Source: Allorhizobium sonneratiae (lineage in GTDB: Bacteria; Pseudomonadota; Alphaproteobacteria; Rhizobiales; Rhizobiaceae). From it: a DNA stretch of 64,000 bases. Below the pieces are notes generated by a model. It saw nothing but the letters and a program-made list of their open reading frames with translations, was not told the origin of the DNA and searched no databases. Below are positions 43,907 through 51,916 of this stretch, piece by piece. Every line of letters starts with the position of its first letter. The first letter of the stretch is position 1. A program made the position numbers and the translations under genes. Location of the stretch: assembly GCF_023700755.1 (NCBI RefSeq), contig NZ_JAMKOJ010000004.1, positions 62,001 to 126,000 on the forward strand, in the 5' to 3' direction.

Positions 43907-44203
43907 ATGAATATTGCTGAGCTGATCAGGAACAGCATCCTTGAAATCCTTGAGGATTGGGACCAGGAAGCCGATGGCGAGATTGGCGAGTCAACGCGGC
44001 TGTCTGCCGATCTCTGTTTTTCATCGGTTGAGATGATGCATCTTCTGGCCAAGATCGACATGAAACTCGGTCGCAAATTGCCCTATGAAAAACTGCTTCA
44101 GGATGGCGATACCGTGCGCAGCGAAATGACGCTTGGTGCATTGATTGCCTTCATCAACGAGCACGCCACCGCGGCCCCTGCTTCCATCGTGCGGACGGCC
44201 TGA
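43907..44203 (+). CDS. Discrete acyl carrier protein
   Basis: This 98-residue carrier protein has the phosphopantetheine site at Ser40 in ADLCFSSVEMMHLLAKID, in place of the more common GxDSL. The helical pattern (MNIAELIRNSILEILEDWDQ; LTLGALIAF-type final helix) fits an ACP. An AAGGAG site precedes it. It is the first gene of a three-gene operon with the Gfo/Idh dehydrogenase (three bases later) and the DegT aminotransferase, which implies a carrier-bound substrate or coupling to the divergent synthase operon. Confidence 0.85.
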   Translation: MNIAELIRNSILEILEDWDQEADGEIGESTRLSADLCFSSVEMMHLLAKIDMKLGRKLPYEKLLQDGDTVRSEMTLGALIAFINEHATAAPASIVRTA

Positions 44204-44206
44204 GCC

Positions 44207-45253
44207 ATGAACAATCACGGTCACGCTATCATCGGCTGCGGTCGAATTGCCGTCAATCATGTGGATGCTTTTCGCGCGGTAGAGGGCGTTACACTGACGC
44301 ATGCCGTCGATATCGATGCGGAGATCGCCTCCGGCTTTGCCCAAACGCATGGAATTGCCAAAGCCGCAATTGATATCGATGCGGTTCTTGACGCATCGGA
44401 TGTGCATTCCGTTTCGCTCTGCCTGCCGCATTTTCTCTACCAATCCATTGCTGAAAAGGCGCTGGCGCGTGGCAAACATGTGCTGATGGAAAAACCTTGC
44501 GGCTTGAACGGGGACGAGATCCGCGCCATCGGTCGCATCGCATCCGAAAATGGTCTCGTGGCCATGCCTGTTGCCCAGCATCGCTACGATCCGCTGGTCA
44601 TTTCCATCTATCACCTCATCCAATCCGGTGCGCTCGGGCGCATTGCGCTGGTGCGTGGACACCTCGAATGCCAAAGGCCTCTGGCCTATTATCAAGACAG
44701 TCCATGGCGCGGAAAATTACCCAGGGAAGGAGGCTCGGTTCTGATCAACCAGGCCTATCATATTCTGGAACTCATCCTGTGGCTTGCCGGCCCCCTTGAG
44801 AGTCAGCACGCGAATATGGGCACATTGCGTGCGCCGCAGGCCATGGAAACCGAAGATACCCTGACGGCAACCTTGCGTTTTGCCGGTGGGGCCATGGGCG
44901 CGTTGACCCTGACAGGTGCCGGGGGTGCAACGTGGAACAGCTATATTGAACTGATCGGAACAGAAGGCATGATTGCTTTCGATATCAATTTCCCGAACCG
45001 CTTGCATCGCTTCCAGCTCGAAGATCGCGCCCAGATGCGCCGCTGGCGCAAGCGTTTCGATGAGGATCTGGCCGCTCTGCCGCCCGTAGCCACCGGAACG
45101 GAGTATTATGGCGTTTCTCATCGCGATCAGGCGCGTGATTTCATCAGCCATATTCGCGGGGAGGCCCGGGTGGAGACGGGAGCCGATCTGGCCCATGCCG
45201 CCGTGGTGGGCAGCGTGATTGAACAGCTTTACGCCTCAGCACGGGAGGCATGA
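44207..45253 (+). CDS. Gfo/Idh/MocA-family dehydrogenase
   Basis: It is an NAD(P)-dependent oxidoreductase, usually of a sugar or cyclitol hydroxyl. The 348-residue protein has the N-terminal Rossmann motif HAIIGCGRIAVNHVDAFRAV, the signature KHVLMEKPCGLNGDEI with the catalytic lysine (EKP), and a C-terminal substrate domain with EGGSVLINQAYHILELILWL that contains the family histidine. Paired with a DegT aminotransferase it recalls 3-keto-sugar formation followed by amination (WlbA/WlbE or NtdC/NtdA type). The actual substrate here is unknown. Confidence 0.85.
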   Translation: MNNHGHAIIGCGRIAVNHVDAFRAVEGVTLTHAVDIDAEIASGFAQTHGIAKAAIDIDAVLDASDVHSVSLCLPHFLYQSIAEKALARGKHVLMEKPCGLNGDEIRAIGRIASENGLVAMPVAQHRYDPLVISIYHLIQSGALGRIALVRGHLECQRPLAYYQDSPWRGKLPREGGSVLINQAYHILELILWLAGPLESQHANMGTLRAPQAMETEDTLTATLRFAGGAMGALTLTGAGGATWNSYIELIGTEGMIAFDINFPNRLHRFQLEDRAQMRRWRKRFDEDLAALPPVATGTEYYGVSHRDQARDFISHIRGEARVETGADLAHAAVVGSVIEQLYASAREA

Positions 45254-45257
45254 CGCC

Positions 45258-46397
45258 ATGATGCCATCCTTGGAACAGAGCTTTCAGGAGATCGACGAGA
45301 GCGACATCGAGCGCGTGGTGAAACAGCTGCGGACAGGGCAGATCAACGTCGTTTCTGGCGGGATTCTGGCGCGTTTCGAGCGGGATTTCGCCAAATTTGC
45401 CGGAGCAGCCCATGCCATTGCCATGAATAGCGGCACATCTGCGATTTATGCCGCCTTGCGCGCTGTGGGGGTCGAGCCGGGTGATGAAGTCATCGTGCCG
45501 GATTACGGCTTTCACGGCATGGCCGCGGCCGTTCTGGCCACCGGCGCAAAGGTCAAGGTATGCGATGTCGAACCCTCTGGGTTGACCCTCTCGCCAGAAG
45601 CCTTGCAACAAGCCCTGAGCCCTGAGGTGCGCGCTGTTCTGGTGCATCACCCCTGGGGGGTGCCAGCAGACTTACAGGCTCTCCGCGCGGTTACGGATTT
45701 GCCGATCATATCAGACGCATCTCACGCCCATGGAGCGCTCCTGCGGGGAAAGCCATTGGCTGCCTATGCTGATATCACCTGCTTCTCTCTCGGGCTTGGC
45801 AAGTTGATCAGTGGGGGGGAGCTTGGCTGCGCGGTCACAGATCACGCGCATCTCCACGAAGCCATGATGATTGATGGCCATGTCAACCGGGTCCCGCATG
45901 ATCTCAAAGTGGGCAATTGGCGTGGAAATGCGATCGGGCTGAAATTACGGCCCCACGCATTGGCGCTCACACTTGGCAGCGGCCAGTTGAAACGCTTTGC
46001 CGAAAAGCAGCTTCTGCTTTCAGAGGCGGCGGCGGCACTGGAACAGGCGGGAGAGGCCTGCGGTCTCGGGTTGCAGCGCGCCCCTGCGGATGGTCAGCGG
46101 GCATGGTATCAGGTCCGCTTTCGCGTTAAGGATGCAAGCGCGCGTGCCGATGTTGTAAAAGCCCTGCAGAATGAAGGCCTGCCTGCCCGCATTGATGACT
46201 ACGATCCGACCTTGCAGGGCCAGTCCATTTTCACATGGCCAGGCCATGCGGGAAAGCTCATTGATAATGCCTGCCCCGTTGCAACACAGGAAGCGTCACA
46301 TGGCATTTTGATCAAAACACCGGCAGGGCTTGAAACCTCCATGCTCCAGAGCCTGCCACAGAGATTCCAGAACGCAATCTCAGCCATGACGCGTTGA
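45258..46397 (+). CDS. DegT/DnrJ/EryC1-family PLP aminotransferase
   Basis: It transfers an amino group to a keto sugar or related ketone, normally from glutamate. The 379-residue protein shows VSGGILARFERDFAKFAGAA, NSGTSAIYAALRAVGV, VIVPDYGFHGMAAAVLAT, ISDASHAHGALL (PLP Asp) and the internal-aldimine lysine in CFSLGLGKLISGGELGC. I start at 45258 (ATGATG) four bases after the dehydrogenase stop, after GGGAGG. It ends the ACP operon and is followed by a strong hairpin. Together with the Gfo/Idh gene it points to an amino-sugar or amino-polyol unit in the product. Confidence 0.86.
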   Translation: MMPSLEQSFQEIDESDIERVVKQLRTGQINVVSGGILARFERDFAKFAGAAHAIAMNSGTSAIYAALRAVGVEPGDEVIVPDYGFHGMAAAVLATGAKVKVCDVEPSGLTLSPEALQQALSPEVRAVLVHHPWGVPADLQALRAVTDLPIISDASHAHGALLRGKPLAAYADITCFSLGLGKLISGGELGCAVTDHAHLHEAMMIDGHVNRVPHDLKVGNWRGNAIGLKLRPHALALTLGSGQLKRFAEKQLLLSEAAAALEQAGEACGLGLQRAPADGQRAWYQVRFRVKDASARADVVKALQNEGLPARIDDYDPTLQGQSIFTWPGHAGKLIDNACPVATQEASHGILIKTPAGLETSMLQSLPQRFQNAISAMTR

Positions 46398-46473
46398 ATG
46401 CCCGCCAGGATCGGAAGCCTTGTATCATCCACTCCCATTTTGCCGCGGCACATGACAGCACTTTGCGTTTCAA

Positions 46474-46512
46474 AGAGCATTTCAGTGTTTCACGCAAACA
46501 CTGAAATGCTCT
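46474..46512. terminator. Strong 17-bp stem between DegT and TetR genes
   Basis: Perfect arms AGAGCATTTCAGTGTTT / AAACACTGAAATGCTCT flank the loop CACGC. It lies between two convergent genes and probably terminates both. It is a member of the dispersed GAGCATTTC family, followed by the GCATTTCCAGACAAAAC block at about 46528. Confidence 0.75.
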
Positions 46513-46581
46513 CACTCTTTTTCATGACGCATTTCCAGACAAAACAGCTCCAGACTCTTCTGCCAATCTTGCCGCAAGGGT

Positions 46582-47301
46582 TCATTTTTCAAAGTCGAGA
46601 CAGGTTCCGACCGCCTCTTCGAACTCTTGTGAAAAGGCTCCCGTCGCGGAGCGGACCATCATGGTCAAAAGCTCTTTCAAAGTCTCTTTCCTGCGACTTT
46701 CCGGTGTAAAAAATTGCCCCATCAAGCCCTGTGCGGCAACCACATGCGAAATGGCGACCGAATGGGTGAAAAACAGAAGCATGACGTCATTCGTCTGAAT
46801 GAAGCCTTGCTCGGCCCCTTCTGACAGAAGCGGCATCAGCACCTCCTGAAATGGATCGATGAGCAGCTTTTTCACAGAGTCTTGACGCTCCCCGGGGGCC
46901 AACATTTCCTGAAGAATAAAAAGACCATAATCAGGATATTCGGAATTGAAACGGATGAAGATCCTATAGGCATTGACGAGCTTCTGCGGATAACGAAGGT
47001 CCGCCGCTTCTAATGATCCGATTGCAACGACCGCCTCAGTTGCCCTGGACTGAAGCTGTTCCAGGCAGGCTTGCCAGAGGGCGAACTTGGAACCGAAATG
47101 ATAATTCGCAAGTGCGATATTCACACCAGCCTGCTGAGCCAGATCGCGAAGATGAACGCCATCATAGCCACGCCTGGCAAAACACTGCAACGCATTCCAG
47201 AGAATGGTTTCACGCCCCTTGTCCGCGCCGAGCCGCGGTCGCCCGGCACGTGAAGCCCTGACTTGACGCCGTTTTTCTTCATTTGACTGCGATTGACTCA
47301 T
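46582..47301 (-). CDS. TetR-family transcriptional regulator
   Basis: This 239-residue repressor-type protein has the TetR helix-turn-helix (ILWNALQCFARRGYDGVHLR, then DLAQQAGVNIALANYHFGSKFALW, about residues 33-75) and a C-terminal ligand domain with a CerR/DUF1956-like look (KLVNAYRIFIRFNSEYPDYG). It diverges from the CocE-type hydrolase gene and converges on the synthase-locus operon, so it may control either. The 430-base gap upstream has a TTAATTAAACGGTTGTT stretch that could be its site, but this is weak. Confidence 0.86.
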   Translation of the reverse strand: MSQSQSNEEKRRQVRASRAGRPRLGADKGRETILWNALQCFARRGYDGVHLRDLAQQAGVNIALANYHFGSKFALWQACLEQLQSRATEAVVAIGSLEAADLRYPQKLVNAYRIFIRFNSEYPDYGLFILQEMLAPGERQDSVKKLLIDPFQEVLMPLLSEGAEQGFIQTNDVMLLFFTHSVAISHVVAAQGLMGQFFTPESRRKETLKELLTMMVRSATGAFSQEFEEAVGTCLDFEK

Positions 47302-47618
47302 GCTCTTTCCCGCCTCGATGCTTCAAGTGTGGGCAAAGTTGGCTTCAGAAACAAGTCTGCACAATGCGAATGTATCCGGGGCTGTGCGTGTGAAGGCTGT
47401 GCAGCAGCTCACACTCCACAAGACGAATCCTGGCGAACAATTAATTAAACGGTTGTTGCATTATTTATGGGTTGGGGTAGCATCAGATGTCCTATGGCTC
47501 ACCTTGAGGAGAAAGGTGGCCACTCCTGCGGTTTCGTTTTCGCAGAGGTAAGGGCAAGAGCAATTCCAGTAGAAACTTCAGGGGGTTTTCGCCTGAAATT
47601 GCGTGAAAACAGGGAGTT

Positions 47619-47720
47619 AGAGCATCGGATCGAACATCGGAATTGATCCGCTGCTCCACAGTGTGTTGACGCATCGGATGTTTCCGGAAACTGGTTCCCA
47701 CTTTTCGGCCGATGCTCTGG
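47619..47720. repeat. Tandem pair of dispersed GCATCGGAT palindromes
   Basis: The first (47619-47657) reads AGAGCATCGGATCGAACATC and closes with GATCCGCTGCTCC. The second (47672-47720) runs from GCATCGGATGTTTCCGGA to TTTTCGGCCGATGCTCTG. They end 15 bases before the hydrolase start, so they form its leader. The rest of the 47302-47734 gap holds no gene. Confidence 0.55.
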
Positions 47721-47734
47721 GTGAGGAGGATCAA

Positions 47735-49447
47735 ATGAATATCATGAAGAAACTGGATGGCTTGGATGTCATCTTCCGGAAAGCCGCCCCCATTGAGAAA
47801 TCGGCATATCCGGGCTTGAATGAACGCAGTTATGTCCTGGAAAAAGGGAGTGTGCATCTGGAAGGCGGCATGCCCCTGAAATCGGACATTCGCGTCGATC
47901 AGGATGTGGAAGTGGCGATGCGCGACGGCGTGAAACTTCGCGTCGATGTTTACCGCCCCACGGAGGAGGGGCAATATCCGGTCATCATGGGGTGGAGCCC
48001 CTATGGAAAGCGCGGTAGCGTCATCACCAATGGAGGCTTTGGACATCCTACCCGCATGGATGTTCCGCTGGAATGGGAAGATGGCATCAACAAGTTTGAG
48101 GGTCCCAATCCCGGTTATTGGGTGGCGCACGGCTATGTCGTGCTCGCGCCCGACAGCCGCGGCATCTTTCACTCTGAGGGTGACGTTCATGCCTGGGGCA
48201 GGCAGGAACCGGAAGATGAATATGACTTGATCGAGTGGGCGGGTCAGCAGCCTTGGTCGAATGGAAAAGTGGGCCTTACCGGCAATTCCATGCTCGCCAT
48301 GTCACAATGGTTCGTGGCCGCAAAGCATCCCCCACATCTGGCAGCGATTGCGCCATGGGAAGGCGCTTGCGATATCTATCGCGATACAAGCTGCCGCGGC
48401 GGCATCCCGGAAATGCTGTTCTCCAACGGTATTTTCAGCCGCCTTTGCGGCAATGGCCTGTTGGAAGATATTCCCGCCATGACGGCCGCCCATCCTTTGC
48501 TGGACGACTACTGGCGGACAAAGATTGCCCCCGTCGAGACGATCAACGTTCCAGCCTATGTGGTGGCGGCGTGGACCAACCTTCTTCATACGGAAGGCAC
48601 GTTCCGCGGCTGGATGTCCATGGCATCGAAGGACAAGTGGCTGCGCGTGCACAACACCCATGAATGGACGGATTATTATACGCCTGCACATGTCGATGAT
48701 CTGCGTCGCTTCTTCGATCGTTACCTCAAAGACATCGACAACGGCTGGGAAGCGACACCCCGCGTACGTCTTTGCGTCTTCGATCCGGGTAATGGCGACG
48801 TCATCAACCGTAGCGAAGCGGAATTCCCGCTCAAACGCCAGGTTGTCAAGCCGCTCTATCTCGGCCTTGAGAAGGGCAGCCCGGTCCTGCTTACGCAACC
48901 GCAGGCAGAACAGGCCAAGGTCTCCTATGACGTTCATGCCAAGGAAGGCGTGAGCTTCACGATCAAGTTCGACGAACTGACCGAACTGACCGGCTATTTC
49001 AATCTGAAGCTCTGGGTAGAGGCCGAGGGCAATGACGACATAGATCTGTTTGCCTTCGTGCGTAAACGTGATTGTGACGGCAAGATTCGGGAATGCCCGG
49101 TCGTGACTGAACGAACCCATATTGGCCCAAACGGACGCCTCAGGGTGTCCCTGCGGGCAACCGACCCCGAGCGCTCCAGCCTATTGCAGCCCTGGATGGA
49201 CTTCAATAAACCGATGAAGCTGCGGCCGGGTGAGATCGTTCCCGTTGAGATCGGCTTTTGGCCCTACGGGATTCGCTGGCAGCCGGGAGAAACGCTTGAG
49301 CTTATCGTCACCGGGACCGATCTTCTCGTGCGACCGGAATTTCCGCAGATCCCGCCGATTCCAACGATCAACAAGGGTCGCCACGTCATTCACTTCGGTG
49401 GCGATTACGATTCAAAGCTGCTGACCCCTTATATTCCGGGGGCGTGA
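47735..49447 (+). CDS. CocE/NonD-family hydrolase (X-Pro dipeptidyl-peptidase S15 type)
   Basis: This 570-residue alpha/beta-hydrolase cleaves an ester or amide bond. The N-terminal catalytic domain has VAMRDGVKLRVDVYRP, the DSRGIFHSEGDVHAW run, nucleophile Ser185 in GLTGNSMLAMSQW (GxSxx variant with Asn before Ser) and the histidine candidate NTHEWTDYY. The C-terminal jelly-roll typical of the family follows (WVEAEGNDDIDLFAFVRKRD; FWPYGIRWQPGETLELIVTG). No signal peptide is seen. GAGGAGGA precedes the ATG. Natural substrates of this family are rarely known. The flanking TetR gene may control it. Confidence 0.82.
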   Translation: MNIMKKLDGLDVIFRKAAPIEKSAYPGLNERSYVLEKGSVHLEGGMPLKSDIRVDQDVEVAMRDGVKLRVDVYRPTEEGQYPVIMGWSPYGKRGSVITNGGFGHPTRMDVPLEWEDGINKFEGPNPGYWVAHGYVVLAPDSRGIFHSEGDVHAWGRQEPEDEYDLIEWAGQQPWSNGKVGLTGNSMLAMSQWFVAAKHPPHLAAIAPWEGACDIYRDTSCRGGIPEMLFSNGIFSRLCGNGLLEDIPAMTAAHPLLDDYWRTKIAPVETINVPAYVVAAWTNLLHTEGTFRGWMSMASKDKWLRVHNTHEWTDYYTPAHVDDLRRFFDRYLKDIDNGWEATPRVRLCVFDPGNGDVINRSEAEFPLKRQVVKPLYLGLEKGSPVLLTQPQAEQAKVSYDVHAKEGVSFTIKFDELTELTGYFNLKLWVEAEGNDDIDLFAFVRKRDCDGKIRECPVVTERTHIGPNGRLRVSLRATDPERSSLLQPWMDFNKPMKLRPGEIVPVEIGFWPYGIRWQPGETLELIVTGTDLLVRPEFPQIPPIPTINKGRHVIHFGGDYDSKLLTPYIPGA

Positions 49448-49496
49448 GAGGCGATCCACGCCAATCCGCCTTGAGCATGGAACCTGCTGCTTATAG

Positions 49497-49531
49497 AGCG
49501 CTTCAGTGTTTCAAAGAAACATTGAAGCGCT
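49497..49531. repeat. Dispersed palindrome AGCGCTTCAGTGTTTC
   Basis: Near-perfect arms AGCGCTTCAGTGTTTC / GAAACATTGAAGCGCT with loop AAA, about 50 bases after the hydrolase stop. It probably ends that transcript. Confidence 0.65.
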
Positions 49532-49588
49532 TTAACTGGTATTGCCAATTGTTTGAGATTGGCTGGAATTGGTCGCCGGTTTTATACA

Positions 49589-49724
49589 TCAGGCAGCCAT
49601 TTCCACGGCGTAGCCGTCCCACAGGCCGAAAGCATCAGCCCGAGCATGACGGAATGAGATGGCGGAAGATCGTGTTGATTTGATCATGGGCAGACAGGAA
49701 GCGTTGCAGAGCCGGCTGTCGCCC
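49589..49724 (-). pseudogene. Remnant of an IS6-type transposase C-terminus
   Basis: On the minus strand two frames join into a recognisable transposase tail: QRFLSAHDQINTIFR in one frame, then after a deletion RHARADAFGLWDGYAVEMAA and stop in another. This matches, from memory, the end of DDE transposases of the IS6 group in Alphaproteobacteria. The rest of the gene is missing, so it is a scar of a lost insertion sequence. Nothing else is recognised in 49448-49925 apart from the repeat and the operator-like site. Confidence 0.5.
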
Positions 49725-49855
49725 TAAAAATCCTGGGGCCTGCGCGGCGCTGTCGTCAGGCTCCCATGGCCAGCCCATAATCCTCCGTTGAGTTTAGTGG
49801 ATTTTTCCTCTATCTCCTTCCTGCCATGACGGAGTGAGAGGTCTGCCCTGTCAAC

Positions 49856-49872
49856 GGGTCATATTCACTGCC
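49856..49872. promoter_or_regulatory. Weaker copy of the iac-region motif upstream of iacR
   Basis: Read on the minus strand the site is GGCAGTGAATATGACCC. It shares GTGAATAT and the ACC end with the stronger copies at 57220, 57478, 60135 and 62800. It lies about 54 bases before the iacR start, a suitable place for autoregulation. Confidence 0.4.
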
Positions 49873-49925
49873 CCGGCGCCATGATGCCCATTGAAGCAGC
49901 AGCGCCCTAAAGAGACGAGACGCAA

Positions 49926-50408
49926 ATGTCTGATGACACAGTTTCCAATCACGCACCGCATGCCGTTGTAACGTTGGAAAAGCGCATGAAGAAGGACTGG
50001 CCCTTTTATTGGGTCTCGCGGGTCAACGCGCGCTATGTCCAGGTGCTGGAACATCGCCTCAAGCCGCTGGACCTCGATATGGCGCGCTGGCGTGTGCTGA
50101 TGTCGCTTTACGAGGATGAGCATCTGAGCATTTCGGAAATCGCCGACTATGCGGTCATCAAGCTCAATACGGCGACAAAAATCGTGCAGCGCATGATCGC
50201 CGACGGGCTGGTCGTCACCCGTGTCCGCCCCAGTGACGGGCGTGTGACAGAGGCCTGCCTGACACCTGCAGGAGACCAACTGCGCCGTCTTGCCCGCAAG
50301 GAGGCCGATGAGGTCTTCTCGTCAACCTTCGTGAATATCACACCGGACGAATTGGCACAGTTGAACGGCCTTCTGGAAAAGGTCTTCCTGCAGCTCGATG
50401 GCGCGTAA
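49926..50408 (+). CDS. iacR: MarR-family regulator of indoleacetate catabolism
   Basis: This 160-residue winged-helix repressor-type protein has the recognition region LSISEIADYAVIKLNTATKI followed by VQRMIADGLVVTRVRPSDGR, which includes the beta-wing DGR. It is convergent with the iacG-to-iacH operon (14-base gap). In characterised iac loci IacR represses the catabolic genes and is released by indole-3-acetic acid or a metabolite. The name rests on context; the sequence by itself only shows MarR. Confidence 0.82.
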   Translation: MSDDTVSNHAPHAVVTLEKRMKKDWPFYWVSRVNARYVQVLEHRLKPLDLDMARWRVLMSLYEDEHLSISEIADYAVIKLNTATKIVQRMIADGLVVTRVRPSDGRVTEACLTPAGDQLRRLARKEADEVFSSTFVNITPDELAQLNGLLEKVFLQLDGA

Positions 50409-50422
50409 CGGCCAAGACGCCG

Positions 50423-50935
50423 TCAATGTGGCTCAAGCGGGTGGAAGGCACGGTCGAACCAGACGAGACCATTGGCTTGCCCTTGAGCGACATCCGTGGT
50501 GATAACCTCGCAGAAGAAGACCGTATGCGTGCCGCGTGACTGCTGATCAACGATGCGGCAGTCGAAGGCGACAGCAGCGTCCCCCAGAACCGGCGCCCCG
50601 GTGGTGCCCCTGTGCCAATCGGTGGTAGCGAAGCGGTCCTCCCCGGTCCAGCGGGCAAACGCGCGCGACAGATCCTGATGCGCCGGGCTCAGCACATTGA
50701 CGCAGATTGCGCCGTTTTTCACAAAGGCATCATGCGAGAACGCTTTGCGGTTGATGCAGACGAGCAGCGTCGGCGGCTGATCGGTGACCGAGCAGACGGC
50801 CGAGACGGTCAGCCCGTGTCGGCCAGCCGGACCGTCGGTAGTGACAATGTTGACGGCAGCGCCAAGGCGGCTCATGCCGTTGCGGAAGGCAAGCGCTTCC
50901 GGGGTGGGCGTTGGGGAGATGGCATCTTGGGTCAT
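50423..50935 (-). CDS. iacG: Flavin reductase of the indoleacetate pathway
   Basis: It supplies reduced flavin to the flavin monooxygenase IacA using NAD(P)H. The 170-residue protein belongs to the FMN-reductase-like domain family: FRNGMSRLGAAVNIVTTDGP, LTVSAVCSVTDQPPTLLVCI, NGAICVNVLSPAHQDL and the C-terminal VWFDRAFHPLEP with the conserved histidine. It begins two bases after iacF and is the last gene of the operon. The start at 50935 removes an unrelated upstream extension. Confidence 0.86.
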   Translation of the reverse strand: MTQDAISPTPTPEALAFRNGMSRLGAAVNIVTTDGPAGRHGLTVSAVCSVTDQPPTLLVCINRKAFSHDAFVKNGAICVNVLSPAHQDLSRAFARWTGEDRFATTDWHRGTTGAPVLGDAAVAFDCRIVDQQSRGTHTVFFCEVITTDVAQGQANGLVWFDRAFHPLEPH

Positions 50936-50937
50936 GA

Positions 50938-51906
50938 TCAAACATCCAGAACCAGGGTGGGTGTAGCAGCGCGCGAGCAGCAGGCGCAAATCATCGTGCA
51001 GTCCTCGCGTTCTTCGTCGGTGAGGAACTTGTCGCGATGGTCGGGTATGCCTTCGAGAACATCCGTGACGCAGGTGCCGCAGACGCCTTCCTCGCATTTT
51101 ACCTCAATCTTCACGCCAGCCGCGGCGAGCGCCTTGGCGATCGTGTTGCCGGCCTCGACGCGAACCGTGACACCGGAGCGCTTCGCGACCACCTCGAAGC
51201 CGCTGCCGGACTGGTCGACATCGGCGGAAAAATATTCGCGGTGAACATTAGCCTTGGCATGACCGGCAGCTTCTGCCGTGCTGATCACCCAATCCATGAA
51301 GCCCTGCGGGCCGCAGACATAGAGATGCGTGCCGGGGGCAGGTTTCGGCAGGTCGCGGGCAAGATCAAGCCGCTGCTCGGCGGCCTGATCGTCGAAGTGG
51401 AAGATGACCCTGTCAACCCAGGGGGCGGTTTCGATGAGGCCCCTGAAGGCCGTCACGCTTTCCGAGCGCGTGCAGTAATGCAGCACAAAACTGCGGCCAA
51501 GCGCATGAAGGCGCTGCGCCATGGCAAGCATGGGTGTGATGCCGATGCCGCCACCAAAAAGAACGGAGGTGTCCGCCTTCTCTTCCAGCGGGAAATGGTT
51601 ACGCGGGCCTTCAACCTCGAACGTGGCGCCAGTGTGCGCGAGCTTGTGAACGGCGATGGAGCCGCCGCGTGATTTCGGATCGAGCAGCACGCCGATCTCG
51701 TAGGCGTCCTGCCGCGACGGGTCGGAGCAGAGCGAATATTGCCGCCACAGGTCCGTCGATCCATCCTGAAGATGCAGATCGAGATGCGCACCGGCCTCGA
51801 ATGCGGGCAGCGGTGCACCACCGGCCTCGACGAGCCGCAGGCGCAGGATGTTGCCGGGCTCCTCAATGCGCTCGGCGACTTTCAGTTTCAGCGTATTGGT
51901 GCCCAT
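50938..51906 (-). CDS. iacF: Ferredoxin-NAD(P)H reductase component of the ring-hydroxylating oxygenase
   Basis: It passes electrons from NAD(P)H through a flavin and a [2Fe-2S] cluster to the oxygenase IacCD. The 322-residue protein has the phthalate-dioxygenase-reductase layout: flavin domain (WRQYSLCSDPS, binding loop), nucleotide domain (LFGGGIGITPMLAMAQRLHA; YVCGPQGFMDW) and a C-terminal plant-type ferredoxin with cysteines in CEEGVCGTC and the late CACC run. The ATG at 51906 follows GAGGGGA. It lies between iacE and iacG in a tight operon. Confidence 0.88.
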   Translation of the reverse strand: MGTNTLKLKVAERIEEPGNILRLRLVEAGGAPLPAFEAGAHLDLHLQDGSTDLWRQYSLCSDPSRQDAYEIGVLLDPKSRGGSIAVHKLAHTGATFEVEGPRNHFPLEEKADTSVLFGGGIGITPMLAMAQRLHALGRSFVLHYCTRSESVTAFRGLIETAPWVDRVIFHFDDQAAEQRLDLARDLPKPAPGTHLYVCGPQGFMDWVISTAEAAGHAKANVHREYFSADVDQSGSGFEVVAKRSGVTVRVEAGNTIAKALAAAGVKIEVKCEEGVCGTCVTDVLEGIPDHRDKFLTDEEREDCTMICACCSRAATPTLVLDV

Positions 51907-51916
51907 TGTTTTCCCC

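Noticed and set aside
22970..46397. Calling the locus a standard pfaABCD polyunsaturated fatty acid cluster
   Set aside because: There is only one ketosynthase, no PfaC with KS-CLF-DH-DH, and the ER is fused to the PfaA-like protein. The tailoring genes also do not fit EPA/DHA synthesis.
47432..47465. TTAATTAAACGGTTGTT stretch as the TetR operator
   Set aside because: Symmetry is incomplete and there is no second copy to support it, so it is mentioned only as weak.
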